DNA of 34,263 nt from Verrucomicrobiota bacterium (lineage in GTDB: Bacteria; Verrucomicrobiota; Verrucomicrobiia; Verrucomicrobiales; Verrucomicrobiaceae), in contig VFKE01000018.1 of NCBI GenBank assembly GCA_009885695.1, forward strand, positions 1 through 34,263. The letters are read 5' to 3'. Below are positions 7,342-14,707 of the stretch, in pieces. Both the position numbers and the translations under genes were made by a program. Position 1 is the first letter of the stretch. Each line of letters starts with the position of its first letter. The notes beneath the pieces were generated by a model that saw only the letters and a list, made by a program, of their open reading frames with translations, ran no database searches and was not told where the DNA came from.

Positions 7342-8145
7342 TTATTCAGATTTCTCGGAATCTGACGGAGCGACACGCAAGCGACAGACGCCTTTCTTCG
7401 TGGGTGCTTCGAGGAACTGAAGAAATTTATCCGCACACGGCGGCCAGGTTTTGCTGCGGGCGGCGGCGAGTGCCTGGGTGAGGTTCATTCCCCCGCGAAA
7501 GATCAGATCAAATAGCTCTTTCAAGGCGGAGCGATCATCTGTTTTGAATCCCGCCCGACGCAGGCCGACTATGTTGAGCCCGGTCACGCGGTTGATACGC
7601 TGCGCGGCGCAGTAGTGGGGAATGTCTTTGCTGAATGAACCATTGCCCTGGATGACACAATAATCACCGATGCGCAGGAACTGGTGAAACACGGCCCCGC
7701 CACCAATGAAGGTGTTGCTGCCGATGTTCACATGCCCCGCGAGCAGCACCCCGTTGGCGATCACGTTGCTGTCACCCATCTGAACGTCGTGCCCAAAATG
7801 CGCGCCAACCATGATAAAGTTTTTGTCTCCAATCACGGTCATGCTCCCCGGCTTGCTGCCGCGATGAATGGTGACGTGCTCGCGTATCACATTGTTCTTG
7901 CCAATCCGCACGCCGCTGGCCGTGGCCGGATCGAAGCTGAGATCCTGCGGAAGCTCACCAATGACCGCGCCGCGGCCAATGGTGGTGCCCTGGCCGATCG
8001 TGGCATCGCCCACGATCTGCGCGTGGGGAGCTATTTTGCATCCGGCGGCGATGCGGACAGGGCCCTCTATGATCGCATACGCGCCGATTTCTACCGTTGG
8101 ATCGATTTGCGCGTCAGGGGAGATGATGGCGGTCAGGTGGAACAT
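7342..8145 (-). CDS. lpxA: UDP-N-acetylglucosamine O-acyltransferase LpxA
   Basis: LpxA performs the first step of lipid A synthesis, moving a 3-hydroxyacyl chain from acyl carrier protein to the 3-OH of UDP-GlcNAc in the cytoplasm. The 267-residue protein begins with left-handed beta-helix hexapeptide repeats (residues about 5-180) and ends in a helical C-terminal domain. All signature histidines are present: His116 and catalytic His119 (GAHFGHD), His138 (LAGHV) and His154 (VFHQF); IHRGSKPG and VGLRRAGF are also typical. Length is close to the E. coli enzyme (262). No lpxD, fabZ or lpxB lies beside it. The gene implies an outer membrane with lipid A. Confidence 0.96.
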   Translation of the reverse strand: MFHLTAIISPDAQIDPTVEIGAYAIIEGPVRIAAGCKIAPHAQIVGDATIGQGTTIGRGAVIGELPQDLSFDPATASGVRIGKNNVIREHVTIHRGSKPGSMTVIGDKNFIMVGAHFGHDVQMGDSNVIANGVLLAGHVNIGSNTFIGGGAVFHQFLRIGDYCVIQGNGSFSKDIPHYCAAQRINRVTGLNIVGLRRAGFKTDDRSALKELFDLIFRGGMNLTQALAAARSKTWPPCADKFLQFLEAPTKKGVCRLRVAPSDSEKSE

Positions 8146-8195
8146 TGCTTCTTCTTCGTCTCAACCTTTCAACACTTCAACCATTCAACCAAGAC

Positions 8196-8888
8196 TCAAA
8201 GCATCCCCGCCTCGCGAAAACTGAAATACGGTTTCGCGCCCGCGCGCGGAGCGCCAACGATGATGTGATCGGCGAAGATGATTTTCATCAGCTCGGCGGC
8301 GTCGCGAATGCGCCGGGTGAGCTGCCGGTCCGCTTCGCTGGGCGAGGGGTCGCCGCTGGGATGGTTGTGCGCCAGGATGAAGGCGTGCGCATTGTGCTTC
8401 AAGGCACAACCGATGATGTCACGCGGGTGGGCCAGGCTTTCATTGACAGTTCCTTTGTGCAGCACCTCGTCATGGACCAGCTTCATGCGCGTGTTCAAGA
8501 CCAGGATGTGCAGCACCTCCTGATTGAGCTGTGCCATGTCCGCTCCGAGAAAATCATAGACCAGCTGGGGCTCGTCCATCTTCTTCTCAATAACATCCTC
8601 CTTCGCTGCACGACGTCCAAGCTCAAAGGCCGCGGCAATGTGCGCGGCTTTCGCGGGGCCGAGCCCGCGGTCTTCCGAAAGTTCTTTAGCCGTCCGACGC
8701 GAGAGTGTCCGGAGGTTTTTGTAATCGTTGAGCAGGCGAGTGCCAATCTGGATGGCATTCTCGCCCTTCAGCCCGGTGTTGATGAAGATCGCCAGCAACT
8801 CAGCATTGCTCAGCGCTTGCGCCCCTTGTTCGATAAGCCGCTCGCGCGGTCGGTCGCTCTCCGGCAGGTCGTGAATGCGGAGGGACAT
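8196..8888 (-). CDS. radC: RadC-family JAB1/MPN-domain protein
   Basis: The 230-residue length and order fit RadC: an N-terminal helix-hairpin-helix-like part (residues about 20-95, with GLGPAKAAHI) followed by a JAMM metal-site domain with HNHPSGDPSPSEAD at 174-187. In this family the His-x-His and Asp bind a metal. Despite its name, the RadC role in DNA repair is disputed; the biochemical function is unknown. It lies 9 bases after a small basic protein gene and about 50 bases before lpxA on the same strand, so the three may share a transcript. Confidence 0.95.
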   Translation of the reverse strand: MSLRIHDLPESDRPRERLIEQGAQALSNAELLAIFINTGLKGENAIQIGTRLLNDYKNLRTLSRRTAKELSEDRGLGPAKAAHIAAAFELGRRAAKEDVIEKKMDEPQLVYDFLGADMAQLNQEVLHILVLNTRMKLVHDEVLHKGTVNESLAHPRDIIGCALKHNAHAFILAHNHPSGDPSPSEADRQLTRRIRDAAELMKIIFADHIIVGAPRAGAKPYFSFREAGML

Positions 8889-8897
8889 GGCGAACGA

Positions 8898-9116
8898 TTA
8901 AATCAACAAAAAGCGGCCGCGAGTCACGCTGCGCTCGCCTGTTTCCTTGTCCACGACCAGCCAGTGGGTCGCGCCGGGCGGCAGCTTCTGCCCGGCTGAT
9001 TTTTTCTCCACCGCCTCACCCCTGGTGACCAGTTCATCAATGAAGCGCGCCGTGGACGCCGCGGTTTTTTTGAACTTCGGCTTGGCGGCCTTGGCTGACT
9101 TTTTTCTGGCTGCCAT
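8898..9116 (-). CDS. Small basic protein upstream of radC
   Basis: The chosen start (MAARKKSAKAAK, 72 residues) follows a GGGAAG Shine-Dalgarno-like stretch; an in-frame ATG at 9131 would lie inside the dispersed repeat at 9125-9151 and is rejected. The first 25 residues are Lys/Ala-rich, resembling a nucleic-acid-binding tail. The remainder (HWLVVDKETGERSVTRGRFLL) looks like a small beta unit. No family is recognised. The stop is 9 bases from the radC start, consistent with an operon. Confidence 0.7.
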   Translation of the reverse strand: MAARKKSAKAAKPKFKKTAASTARFIDELVTRGEAVEKKSAGQKLPPGATHWLVVDKETGERSVTRGRFLLI

Positions 9117-9124
9117 GGTTTCTT

Positions 9125-9171
9125 CCCGCACTCTTACGAGATGCGGCTACGTCCTTTTAATAATTCTCTAG
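9125..9171. repeat. Second copy of the 4291-4317 dispersed repeat
   Basis: Bases 9125-9151 are the inverse of 4291-4317 with one mismatch in 27. The similarity continues: 9152-9171 read inverted gives TAGAG followed by ATTAAAA, as seen in front of the first copy at 4271-4287. The copy overlaps the last codon of the metallopeptidase gene and lies just before the small basic gene start. This copy lacks the second half of the palindrome. Confidence 0.85.
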
Positions 9172-10805
9172 CTCCAGTCTTCGTAACCGTCATCGAAACA
9201 GCGACGCTTGAGATGGAACTGGCCGTTTTGCTCGACCAGGTAATGAGTCTTGCGCCGCACCGTGGGATGAGCCACGGCGCTGATCCCGGGCTTGAGTTGG
9301 GTAAAATCAACACGCCCGCGACGGAACAGTGTCTCGAGGAACGATTGCGTGGCCTGCTCGACGCCAGGCACAGCGGTGGAACCGGTGTCCAGCGCGGCGG
9401 GTGCGATGAGGCCGCGGCGCGAGAACGATGCGGTGCGCACCACCAGGGCGCCTTCGGTCAGACCGAAGGCGCTGGCGCGCAGAATCATGTCGCGGCCCCG
9501 GGGCATTTCATCGCCGGGAGTGGGTTTGGCGACCACGGCGCGGGCGGCTTCAGCCTTGAGCGAGCGGGCGGCTTCGAGCGAGAGCAGGCCGCGACGCACG
9601 AAGGCGCTGCGGAGAGCATCGTCGTATTTGCCTTCGAATGTCGCAGCGTCAGCCCAGATGATCTGGGCGGCCACCTCGCTGTAAAATGCGGCGCTGAGCG
9701 CGGCGGCTTGCGCGGCCTTGGAGAGCAGGGCCGCGGCGTCGTGGGCGACCTTGAGCAGGTCTTGCTCAGTGGGCTTGGGCGAGACAATCTTGAGCATGGC
9801 GCTCATGGCCTCGAAAAAACCGCCCGTGAACACGCGGGAAAACGAGTGCGGCTCCGACGAGAGCTGATCATCGGGCGCCATGGGCGGAAGATACATCGGG
9901 TCGCGGTAGAAAAAATTATTCACCGCATTGCGCAAACAATCCGTAGGGGCAGCCTGGGGGTTGATGGAGTGGACCGCCTTGCCGAACTGCTCGGCAACGC
10001 GCGAGAGCAGCGAGGTATGCCAGAGGTGGCCACCGGTTTCTTTCAGCACGGCGACGCGCACCTCGGGAAGCTGGAGCGCACACAGAATGGCGGAGATGTC
10101 GCCGAAGGACTCGTGGAAAGCCGCAACTTCATCGAGCGTGGCATCCCAGAGATCGGGCCGCAGGGAATCGAGCACAGCATGACCGAACTCATGGCAGACG
10201 ATGTCAGCGCTCTCGCCGGTGTAGATGGTCTGGCCGCTGACGCTGCCGTGGAAAAATGAGAGCGACTGGCGGTCGTAGTAGGCATTCAGATCCTCTCCGG
10301 CGTCGAGGTTGACGCTAAGGGTGCTTCCACCATGCCAGGCACCGCCATCTGGAAGATGCAGACGCCAGAATTCCTTTGCACGATGCAGTGCGTCAACTCC
10401 TGTCCAGTAGCGAAAGTTTGCCGTGCCAGGCGAATAGACGGCCGGTGCGGGCTGCGTGCCCTCGATTTGCAAGGGGAGCGGCGCAAGGGTCAGGGTGGCT
10501 CCGGGGCGCTTCTCTGATTTTAGGCCGGACTCTGGATCATCCTGCCATGCCAAGATGGGAGCCAGTGAGCGAGACTTTTTGGCCGCAGGCGCTGCTTTTA
10601 CTTTGGGTGCGGGTTTTGTTTTCGGTTCCGGTTTAGCTTTTGGCGCTGCTTTGGCTTTCGGTGCAGGCTTGGCCTTGGGCGTTACTTTCGCTTTCGGTTT
10701 CGCTTTCGGTTTTGCTTTCGGTTTTGCTTTCGGTGCGGACTTGGTCTTGGCCGGGGCTTTCTTGGCGGGTGCTTTTTTCGGTGTGGGTCGCTTGGATTTC
10801 TTCAT
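9168..10805 (-). CDS. HEXXH metallopeptidase with histone H1-like N-terminal tail
   Basis: The 545-residue protein has two parts. Residues 1-78 are almost only Lys, Ala and Pro with a repeated PKAK unit, like histone H1 tails or bacterial H1-like proteins. Residues about 120-330 hold a gluzincin site: His205-Glu206-Phe-Gly-His209, with Glu232 in HESFGD. The E-x-x-x-D spacing copies thermolysin (M4-like), where these residues bind and activate zinc. No signal peptide is visible, so it may act in the cytoplasm, unlike most M4 enzymes. The C-terminal 200 residues are alanine-rich and uncharacterised. The tail could bind nucleic acid or polyanions. The stop codon lies in a dispersed repeat. Confidence 0.8.
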   Translation of the reverse strand: MKKSKRPTPKKAPAKKAPAKTKSAPKAKPKAKPKAKPKAKVTPKAKPAPKAKAAPKAKPEPKTKPAPKVKAAPAAKKSRSLAPILAWQDDPESGLKSEKRPGATLTLAPLPLQIEGTQPAPAVYSPGTANFRYWTGVDALHRAKEFWRLHLPDGGAWHGGSTLSVNLDAGEDLNAYYDRQSLSFFHGSVSGQTIYTGESADIVCHEFGHAVLDSLRPDLWDATLDEVAAFHESFGDISAILCALQLPEVRVAVLKETGGHLWHTSLLSRVAEQFGKAVHSINPQAAPTDCLRNAVNNFFYRDPMYLPPMAPDDQLSSEPHSFSRVFTGGFFEAMSAMLKIVSPKPTEQDLLKVAHDAAALLSKAAQAAALSAAFYSEVAAQIIWADAATFEGKYDDALRSAFVRRGLLSLEAARSLKAEAARAVVAKPTPGDEMPRGRDMILRASAFGLTEGALVVRTASFSRRGLIAPAALDTGSTAVPGVEQATQSFLETLFRRGRVDFTQLKPGISAVAHPTVRRKTHYLVEQNGQFHLKRRCFDDGYEDWS

Positions 10806-10893
10806 AATATTGAAAAATAGAGCCGTCTATCAAAGCGCCGCCAGGGGGTGCGGAGTTCTGTATATCTGCCACCCTAATAAAGATGCTGCCCTG

Positions 10894-10920
10894 TTGACAA
10901 GTTTTTTGCGTGTCTAATCG
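10894..10920 (+). promoter_or_regulatory. Possible promoter of ispE
   Basis: A perfect TTGACA (10894-10899) is followed 15 bases later by TAATCG, a weak -10. It points towards ispE, about 80 bases ahead. The spacing is short, so this is tentative. The 194-bp divergent spacer must also hold the metallopeptidase promoter. Confidence 0.3.
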
Positions 10921-10999
10921 CTGTTTTTCTTCAGAAAACGGCCAGATTGAGCCTTTCGAGCCTTGACCTGCCCTCTCCCGGACGATATTCCGCCCTGCC

Positions 11000-11830
11000 A
11001 TGATCCTGACCGCCCCGGCTAAAATCAACCTCCACCTCCGAATTTTGAGACGGCGAGAAGACGGTTTTCACGATGTAGAGATGCGTCTGTGTCCCATTTC
11101 AGTGGCCGACGAGGTCCGTTTGGAGCCTCGATCAGACGGAAAAGTCAAACTGACCTGTTCCGACCCCACAGTGCCCGCAGACGAGTCGAATTTGGCCTTG
11201 CGAGCCTTGCGGGCATTTGAAGAAACCACCGGAATTCGTAGGGGATGGAACCTCGATCTGCAAAAATACATCCCGCACGGAGCGGGACTGGGCGGCGGGA
11301 GCAGTGATGCCGCGGCCGTTCTACGTGGTTTGAATGAATCCTGCGACTTCCCTCTCCAGACACAAGCTCTCGAAGGACTGGCGGCAGGACTGGGATCCGA
11401 TGTGCCGTTTTTTCTTCGAGAAAAAACCTGTGATGCCAGCGGCCGGGGCGAGACCGTGCAGCCCGTCGAGTTTCCCTGGCAACTGCCGCTGGTGCTGGTG
11501 AAGCCCACCTTCGGCGTCAGCACGCCCTGGGCCTACCAGTGCTGGAAGGATTCGCAGGAATTGCGCGGCGTGCTTTATGCCCCGCAACTCTGCGAATGGG
11601 GCATCATGGTGAACGATCTGGAGCGGCCCGTGTTTGAAAAATGGACGATGCTGGCCGCGCTAAAAATGTGGTTGCTGGATCAACCCGAGACGCGCACCGC
11701 GCTGATGTCAGGCTCCGGCTCCACAATGTTCGCCGTCACTCACAGTGGAGCGGCAGCGGCAGCCCTGGCGGAACGCGCTCAAGTTTGGTGTGGTGCCAGC
11801 ACCTGGATCCGCGTGGCGCAGACTTTGTAA
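11000..11830 (+). CDS. ispE: 4-diphosphocytidyl-2-C-methyl-D-erythritol kinase
   Basis: IspE phosphorylates CDP-methylerythritol with ATP in the non-mevalonate (MEP) isoprenoid pathway in the cytoplasm. The 276-residue protein is a normal-length GHMP kinase. The start MILTAPAKINLHLRI contains the conserved Lys8; the phosphate-binding loop PHGAGLGGGSSDAA is at about residues 92-105; Asp134 in GLGSDVPFFL matches the catalytic Asp; SGSGSTMFA near the C terminus is the third GHMP motif. It is a single gene on the plus strand, divergent from the metallopeptidase, and is followed by palindromic spacer DNA. Confidence 0.96.
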   Translation: MILTAPAKINLHLRILRRREDGFHDVEMRLCPISVADEVRLEPRSDGKVKLTCSDPTVPADESNLALRALRAFEETTGIRRGWNLDLQKYIPHGAGLGGGSSDAAAVLRGLNESCDFPLQTQALEGLAAGLGSDVPFFLREKTCDASGRGETVQPVEFPWQLPLVLVKPTFGVSTPWAYQCWKDSQELRGVLYAPQLCEWGIMVNDLERPVFEKWTMLAALKMWLLDQPETRTALMSGSGSTMFAVTHSGAAAAALAERAQVWCGASTWIRVAQTL

Positions 11831-11843
11831 CTCAAGTGGCCCT

Positions 11844-11909
11844 AGTGGGTCGGCAGCCCTCTGCCGACATCCCTGCACCCAAAGATCGGCAGAGGGCTGC
11901 CGACCCACT
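11844..11909. repeat. Perfect 24-bp inverted repeat after ispE
   Basis: Bases 11844-11867 and 11886-11909 are perfect inverse copies over 24 bp, with an 18-base loop. The stem core is GGTCGGCAGCCCTCTGCCGA. The long GC-rich hairpin begins 13 bases past the ispE stop and could end transcription, but no T-tract follows, so a mobile palindromic repeat is at least as likely. Confidence 0.9.
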
Positions 11910-12009
11910 GTAATGCAGTCTGCTAAAATATGTCTTCTGCCATCGAATGGCGTGAGAGCCAGGGAACGGCGTGTTTCCAAACGGCGAAGCCTGGCAGCTT
12001 CCCAGTCAG

Positions 12010-12028
12010 GCCGGTTGACACAACCGGC
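12010..12028. repeat. Short hairpin
   Basis: GCCGGTT (12010-12016) pairs with AACCGGC (12022-12028) around a five-base loop, within otherwise featureless spacer DNA at 11910-12086. Confidence 0.6.
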
Positions 12029-12086
12029 AATTTTCCCGTGTCATCATGGCCTTGCGGGGCAAGTGCCGCAGCGCTTCCCTCACTTC

Positions 12087-12148
12087 AAGGAGCGGCGGTA
12101 TGATACCGCCGTCATATTTGGGTCGGCGGTAGAAAACCGCCGCTCCTT
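12087..12148. repeat. Three-stem cruciform palindrome
   Basis: The outer stem is a perfect 13 bp: AAGGAGCGGCGGT (12087-12099) with 12136-12148. Alternative inner hairpins are GGCGGTA/TACCGCC (12094-12110) and GGCGGT/ACCGCC (12125-12141). The layout resembles the compound palindrome at 4179-4267, but the sequence differs. Confidence 0.85.
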
Positions 12149-12155
12149 GTCTTGC

Positions 12156-12341
12156 TCACTCAGACCAAAACCGACAGAAGAACGCAACAATCAAAAGCAC
12201 GATGCCTGCGAGTAAAATGGGCGCTGAAGCCCCCTCTTTCATTCCTGCTGGTCCCAACAACACAGTCGCCACTCCACAAAGCACCGCACCGGTGAACGCC
12301 ACCAGTCCAAAGGGCTTCATTCTGTTTCGTGATTGGCTCAT
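12156..12341 (-). CDS. Small two-helix membrane protein
   Basis: The 61-residue product has two hydrophobic spans (about residues 11-30 and 40-56) joined by a short loop GMKEGASA, with basic residues at the start (MSQSRNRMK). An internal Met8 is an alternative start. No family is recognised. It is isolated between palindromic repeats and ubiE; the strong hydrophobic pattern supports a real gene, but its size keeps the call tentative. Confidence 0.5.
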   Translation of the reverse strand: MSQSRNRMKPFGLVAFTGAVLCGVATVLLGPAGMKEGASAPILLAGIVLLIVAFFCRFWSE

Positions 12342-12493
12342 GGTTCGGCTTATTGGGCGAAGGTTTTAGACCATCCGTCTGCGAGCGTAACGAAGTTAAA
12401 GGGGGCAATCCTCGGACTGCAACATTCTAGTGAACTTTTCAGCCAGTGGCCGGGGCGTTGCGGTTCAAGTCTGCATTGCCCAGACTTAGAAAA

Positions 12494-13198
12494 TTATTCA
12501 GCCTTGGTGGCGGTATAAAGCGAGGCTATGCCAAAACTCAGCGGCAAGCACCGGGCCTTGTGAAATCCATTGGCCAGAATCAAATCACACATCGCTTCAC
12601 CGGCAGGAAACTTCTCGATGGATGAGCAAAGGTATTGGTATGCGGCGCGCTCCCCGGTCAGCATCCCCGCAATCATCGGCATGATCCGGCGCAGATAAAA
12701 CAAGTGACCCCAGCGCAAAAGTGGCTGCGTGGGCAGGGAAAAATCCAGCACCAACAACGACCCGCCGGGCCGGAGAACTCGCGCCATCTCGCGTAGCGCG
12801 TTCGGCCACGAAGCCATGTTGCGCAGGCCGAAGGCCACGGTGACCACGTCAAACGCACCATCGGCCACTGGCAGGTTCATGGCGTCGGCAACCATGAGAT
12901 TTTTTAAGCCAAGCTTGCGCGCCTGCTGGAGCATGGGCGGCGAAAAATCCGCGCCGAGCACCAGCGCATCCGGACATTCCCGCTGCACGGCGGCGGCAAG
13001 ATCGCCGCTGCCGGTGGCCAGATCGAGCACCCGATCAGGTTTGAGTGCCGCCACTTTGCGCGCAGTGGTTTTTCTCCACAACACATCGATGCCGAGGCTG
13101 AGCACGTGATTGGTCAGCACATAGCGGGCGGCGATTTTTCCGAACGCACCGCGCACGAACTCCGCATTCTGCCCTAGTTTCGCATCGCCTGGCTCCAT
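12494..13198 (-). CDS. ubiE: Ubiquinone/menaquinone biosynthesis C-methyltransferase
   Basis: The 234-residue protein is a class I SAM methyltransferase of the UbiE/MenG family, which methylates demethylmenaquinone and/or the ubiquinone precursor ring at the membrane. Signature parts are NHVLSLGIDVLWR (30-42), the SAM motif LDLATGSGDLA (58-68), the acidic DFSPPMLQQA (84-93), AFGLRN (122-127) and REMARVLRPGGSLLVLDFS (136-154). The length is typical. No other quinone gene lies nearby, and which quinone is used cannot be told from sequence; menaquinone is likely for this group of organisms (inference), in which case menG would be the apt name. Confidence 0.95.
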   Translation of the reverse strand: MEPGDAKLGQNAEFVRGAFGKIAARYVLTNHVLSLGIDVLWRKTTARKVAALKPDRVLDLATGSGDLAAAVQRECPDALVLGADFSPPMLQQARKLGLKNLMVADAMNLPVADGAFDVVTVAFGLRNMASWPNALREMARVLRPGGSLLVLDFSLPTQPLLRWGHLFYLRRIMPMIAGMLTGERAAYQYLCSSIEKFPAGEAMCDLILANGFHKARCLPLSFGIASLYTATKAE

Positions 13199-13231
13199 TC
13201 TTGTTCAGGAATGGAACCCTGACTGTCATAT

Positions 13232-14545
13232 TTGTCATGCGTTATTGAGGGTGTCTGGATGCGAATGACGGGTCATTTGCACTGGCCATTTGTCTGTCTA
13301 TGTTGCCGAATGAAGCGAGGCCAGAGCCGCCGAACACCTTTAACTAACCACCGTGAGAAAATATCCGCGCCCGTCAGAGGTCGCCACCTCATTCCGGTTG
13401 ACGATGGCCCGATGCGCAAGCGTGCCGCCACTGCGTTAAACCGGGCGCTGACAAAGCTGGACAAAGCCCGTGCTGAGTGGCGGTGCTTTGAAGAGGAGTA
13501 CCGGCCCTGCTATACGCAATGGATGGCTCTGACGTTTGGAGTTTTGCTGACCGAAGTGCGGGAGAATGATCGCGTGATCCATGAACAGCAGAATTTGATT
13601 AATGAGGTCGAGATGGAAATGATGTGGGGTCGGCAACGCAATCCGCGCAAAGCTTACGCCGCCGTGATGAAGCGCCGGGAGAATCCTGTTGCCGAAGATG
13701 ACTTCGCAAGGGCGGCTGAAGCCGGACAGGGCAATGGCTGCGACCATGATGATCATGGCGCGCGTGATGAGGCAGATAAAAATTGGGACCCGTTTAAAGA
13801 ACTGGACGCTGATCCTTCGGAGGAAGCGCGCCATGCGATGTTTGACGATTTTCTGGAGTCGTTTTTCGGCATCAACCCGGAGCACCTGGGAGAAACGGAA
13901 TATAATAGGATGTTCGACCAGTTTGAAGCGAACACGTTTGGAAGGGGCCAGCAAGAAGGTCGGGCCAGAATGCACCAAGCGACAAATTCCGTGGCAGGAC
14001 GCGACGCGGCACGAATCAAAGAAATCTACCGCACGTTGGTCCGCCGTTTGCATCCCGACGTGCAGGCAGACGAAGACAAAAATGTTTCAGCCATCTGGCA
14101 TGAAGTGCAGGATGCCTATGAGACGAGCAATCTCGAACGCCTGGAATCGCTGCTGGCGCTTGTCGAGATTCAGAACGGCACCATCGGGCGTGACACGAGT
14201 GTTTCCCAGTTGGAAGGAGCCCTGGCGGGGATCAAACATGGGCTGAGGGCAATTCAGCGGAGCATTCGCGAAGCCAAACACGATCCCGCATGGAGGTTCA
14301 GCCGGAGCGAAAACCGGATGGCGCTGGAAAAGTCCGTGAGGCGAGAACTGCAGCAGAACATATCCCAACAGCGCTGGATGATTTCGGATCTCAAACGCAC
14401 CCTTGATGATTGGTCGCGCCCCTTAGAACCGCCTGTGAAGAAAACAAAAAAACAGCCAGTGCCGGTCATCAACTCCAAAACTGAGAGCCCCGTGATGGCA
14501 TTCGATTCCCGCACGCCGACTCAGACTGAGTTCTTTGGATTCTGA
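13232..14545 (+). CDS. J-domain-like protein
   Basis: The frame gives up to 437 residues; internal starts at 13310 and 13412 are possible, because the first 60 residues look non-globular and no clear ribosome site chooses between them. A DnaJ-like segment at about residues 253-312 (RIKEIYRTLVRRLHPDV, with HPD at 274-276, then WHEVQDAYE) fits J-domain helices II-IV and would stimulate an Hsp70 partner. The segment before it is acidic (with HDDHGARDEADKNWD), and a long helical region, probably coiled coil, flanks it. Zinc-finger and C-terminal DnaJ domains are absent, so it is a type III (class C) J-protein. The client is unknown. Confidence 0.75.
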   Translation: MSCVIEGVWMRMTGHLHWPFVCLCCRMKRGQSRRTPLTNHREKISAPVRGRHLIPVDDGPMRKRAATALNRALTKLDKARAEWRCFEEEYRPCYTQWMALTFGVLLTEVRENDRVIHEQQNLINEVEMEMMWGRQRNPRKAYAAVMKRRENPVAEDDFARAAEAGQGNGCDHDDHGARDEADKNWDPFKELDADPSEEARHAMFDDFLESFFGINPEHLGETEYNRMFDQFEANTFGRGQQEGRARMHQATNSVAGRDAARIKEIYRTLVRRLHPDVQADEDKNVSAIWHEVQDAYETSNLERLESLLALVEIQNGTIGRDTSVSQLEGALAGIKHGLRAIQRSIREAKHDPAWRFSRSENRMALEKSVRRELQQNISQQRWMISDLKRTLDDWSRPLEPPVKKTKKQPVPVINSKTESPVMAFDSRTPTQTEFFGF

Positions 14546-14547
14546 CT

Positions 14548-14566
14548 CATCTTCGATTTGAAGATG
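14548..14566. terminator. Weak hairpin between the J-protein gene and tRNA-Leu
   Basis: CATCTTC (14548-14554) pairs with GAAGATG (14560-14566) around a GATTT loop, immediately after the J-protein stop and touching the tRNA CCA end. No T-tract follows; it may separate the convergent transcripts. Confidence 0.35.
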
Positions 14567-14649
14567 GTGCTCACGAGAGGACTCGAACCTCCACAGGTCT
14601 CCCCATAGGATCCTGAATCCTACGCGTCTACCAATTCCGCCACGTGAGC
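14565..14649 (-). tRNA. tRNA-Leu (anticodon CAG)
   Basis: On the minus strand the gene folds into a class II tRNA with a long variable arm. The 7-bp acceptor stem is GCTCACG with CGTGAGC, followed by discriminator A and an encoded CCA (14565-14567). The D-arm contains AATTGGTAGACGC; the anticodon arm is TAGGA-TTCAGGA-TCCTA giving CAG; the T-arm contains GGTTCGAGTCC. The 85-base length suits tRNA-Leu, and CAG decodes CUG. Confidence 0.97.
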
Positions 14650-14707
14650 ATTTACTTGCAGCAGGGTTCGCAACATGCGCTGCTGCTGGAATTTCTCAAA
14701 CGGTATT

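Noticed and set aside
9141-10259. Plus-strand open frame of 372 codons
   Set aside because: Antisense to the metallopeptidase, with biased Gly/Glu/Arg composition and no recognisable domain; the minus-strand gene has a catalytic motif.
10456-10917. Plus-strand frame encoding Gly/Ala/Phe repeats
   Set aside because: It is the antisense reading of the PKAK repeat region of the metallopeptidase, so the repeats are a mirror artefact and not a real glycine-rich protein.
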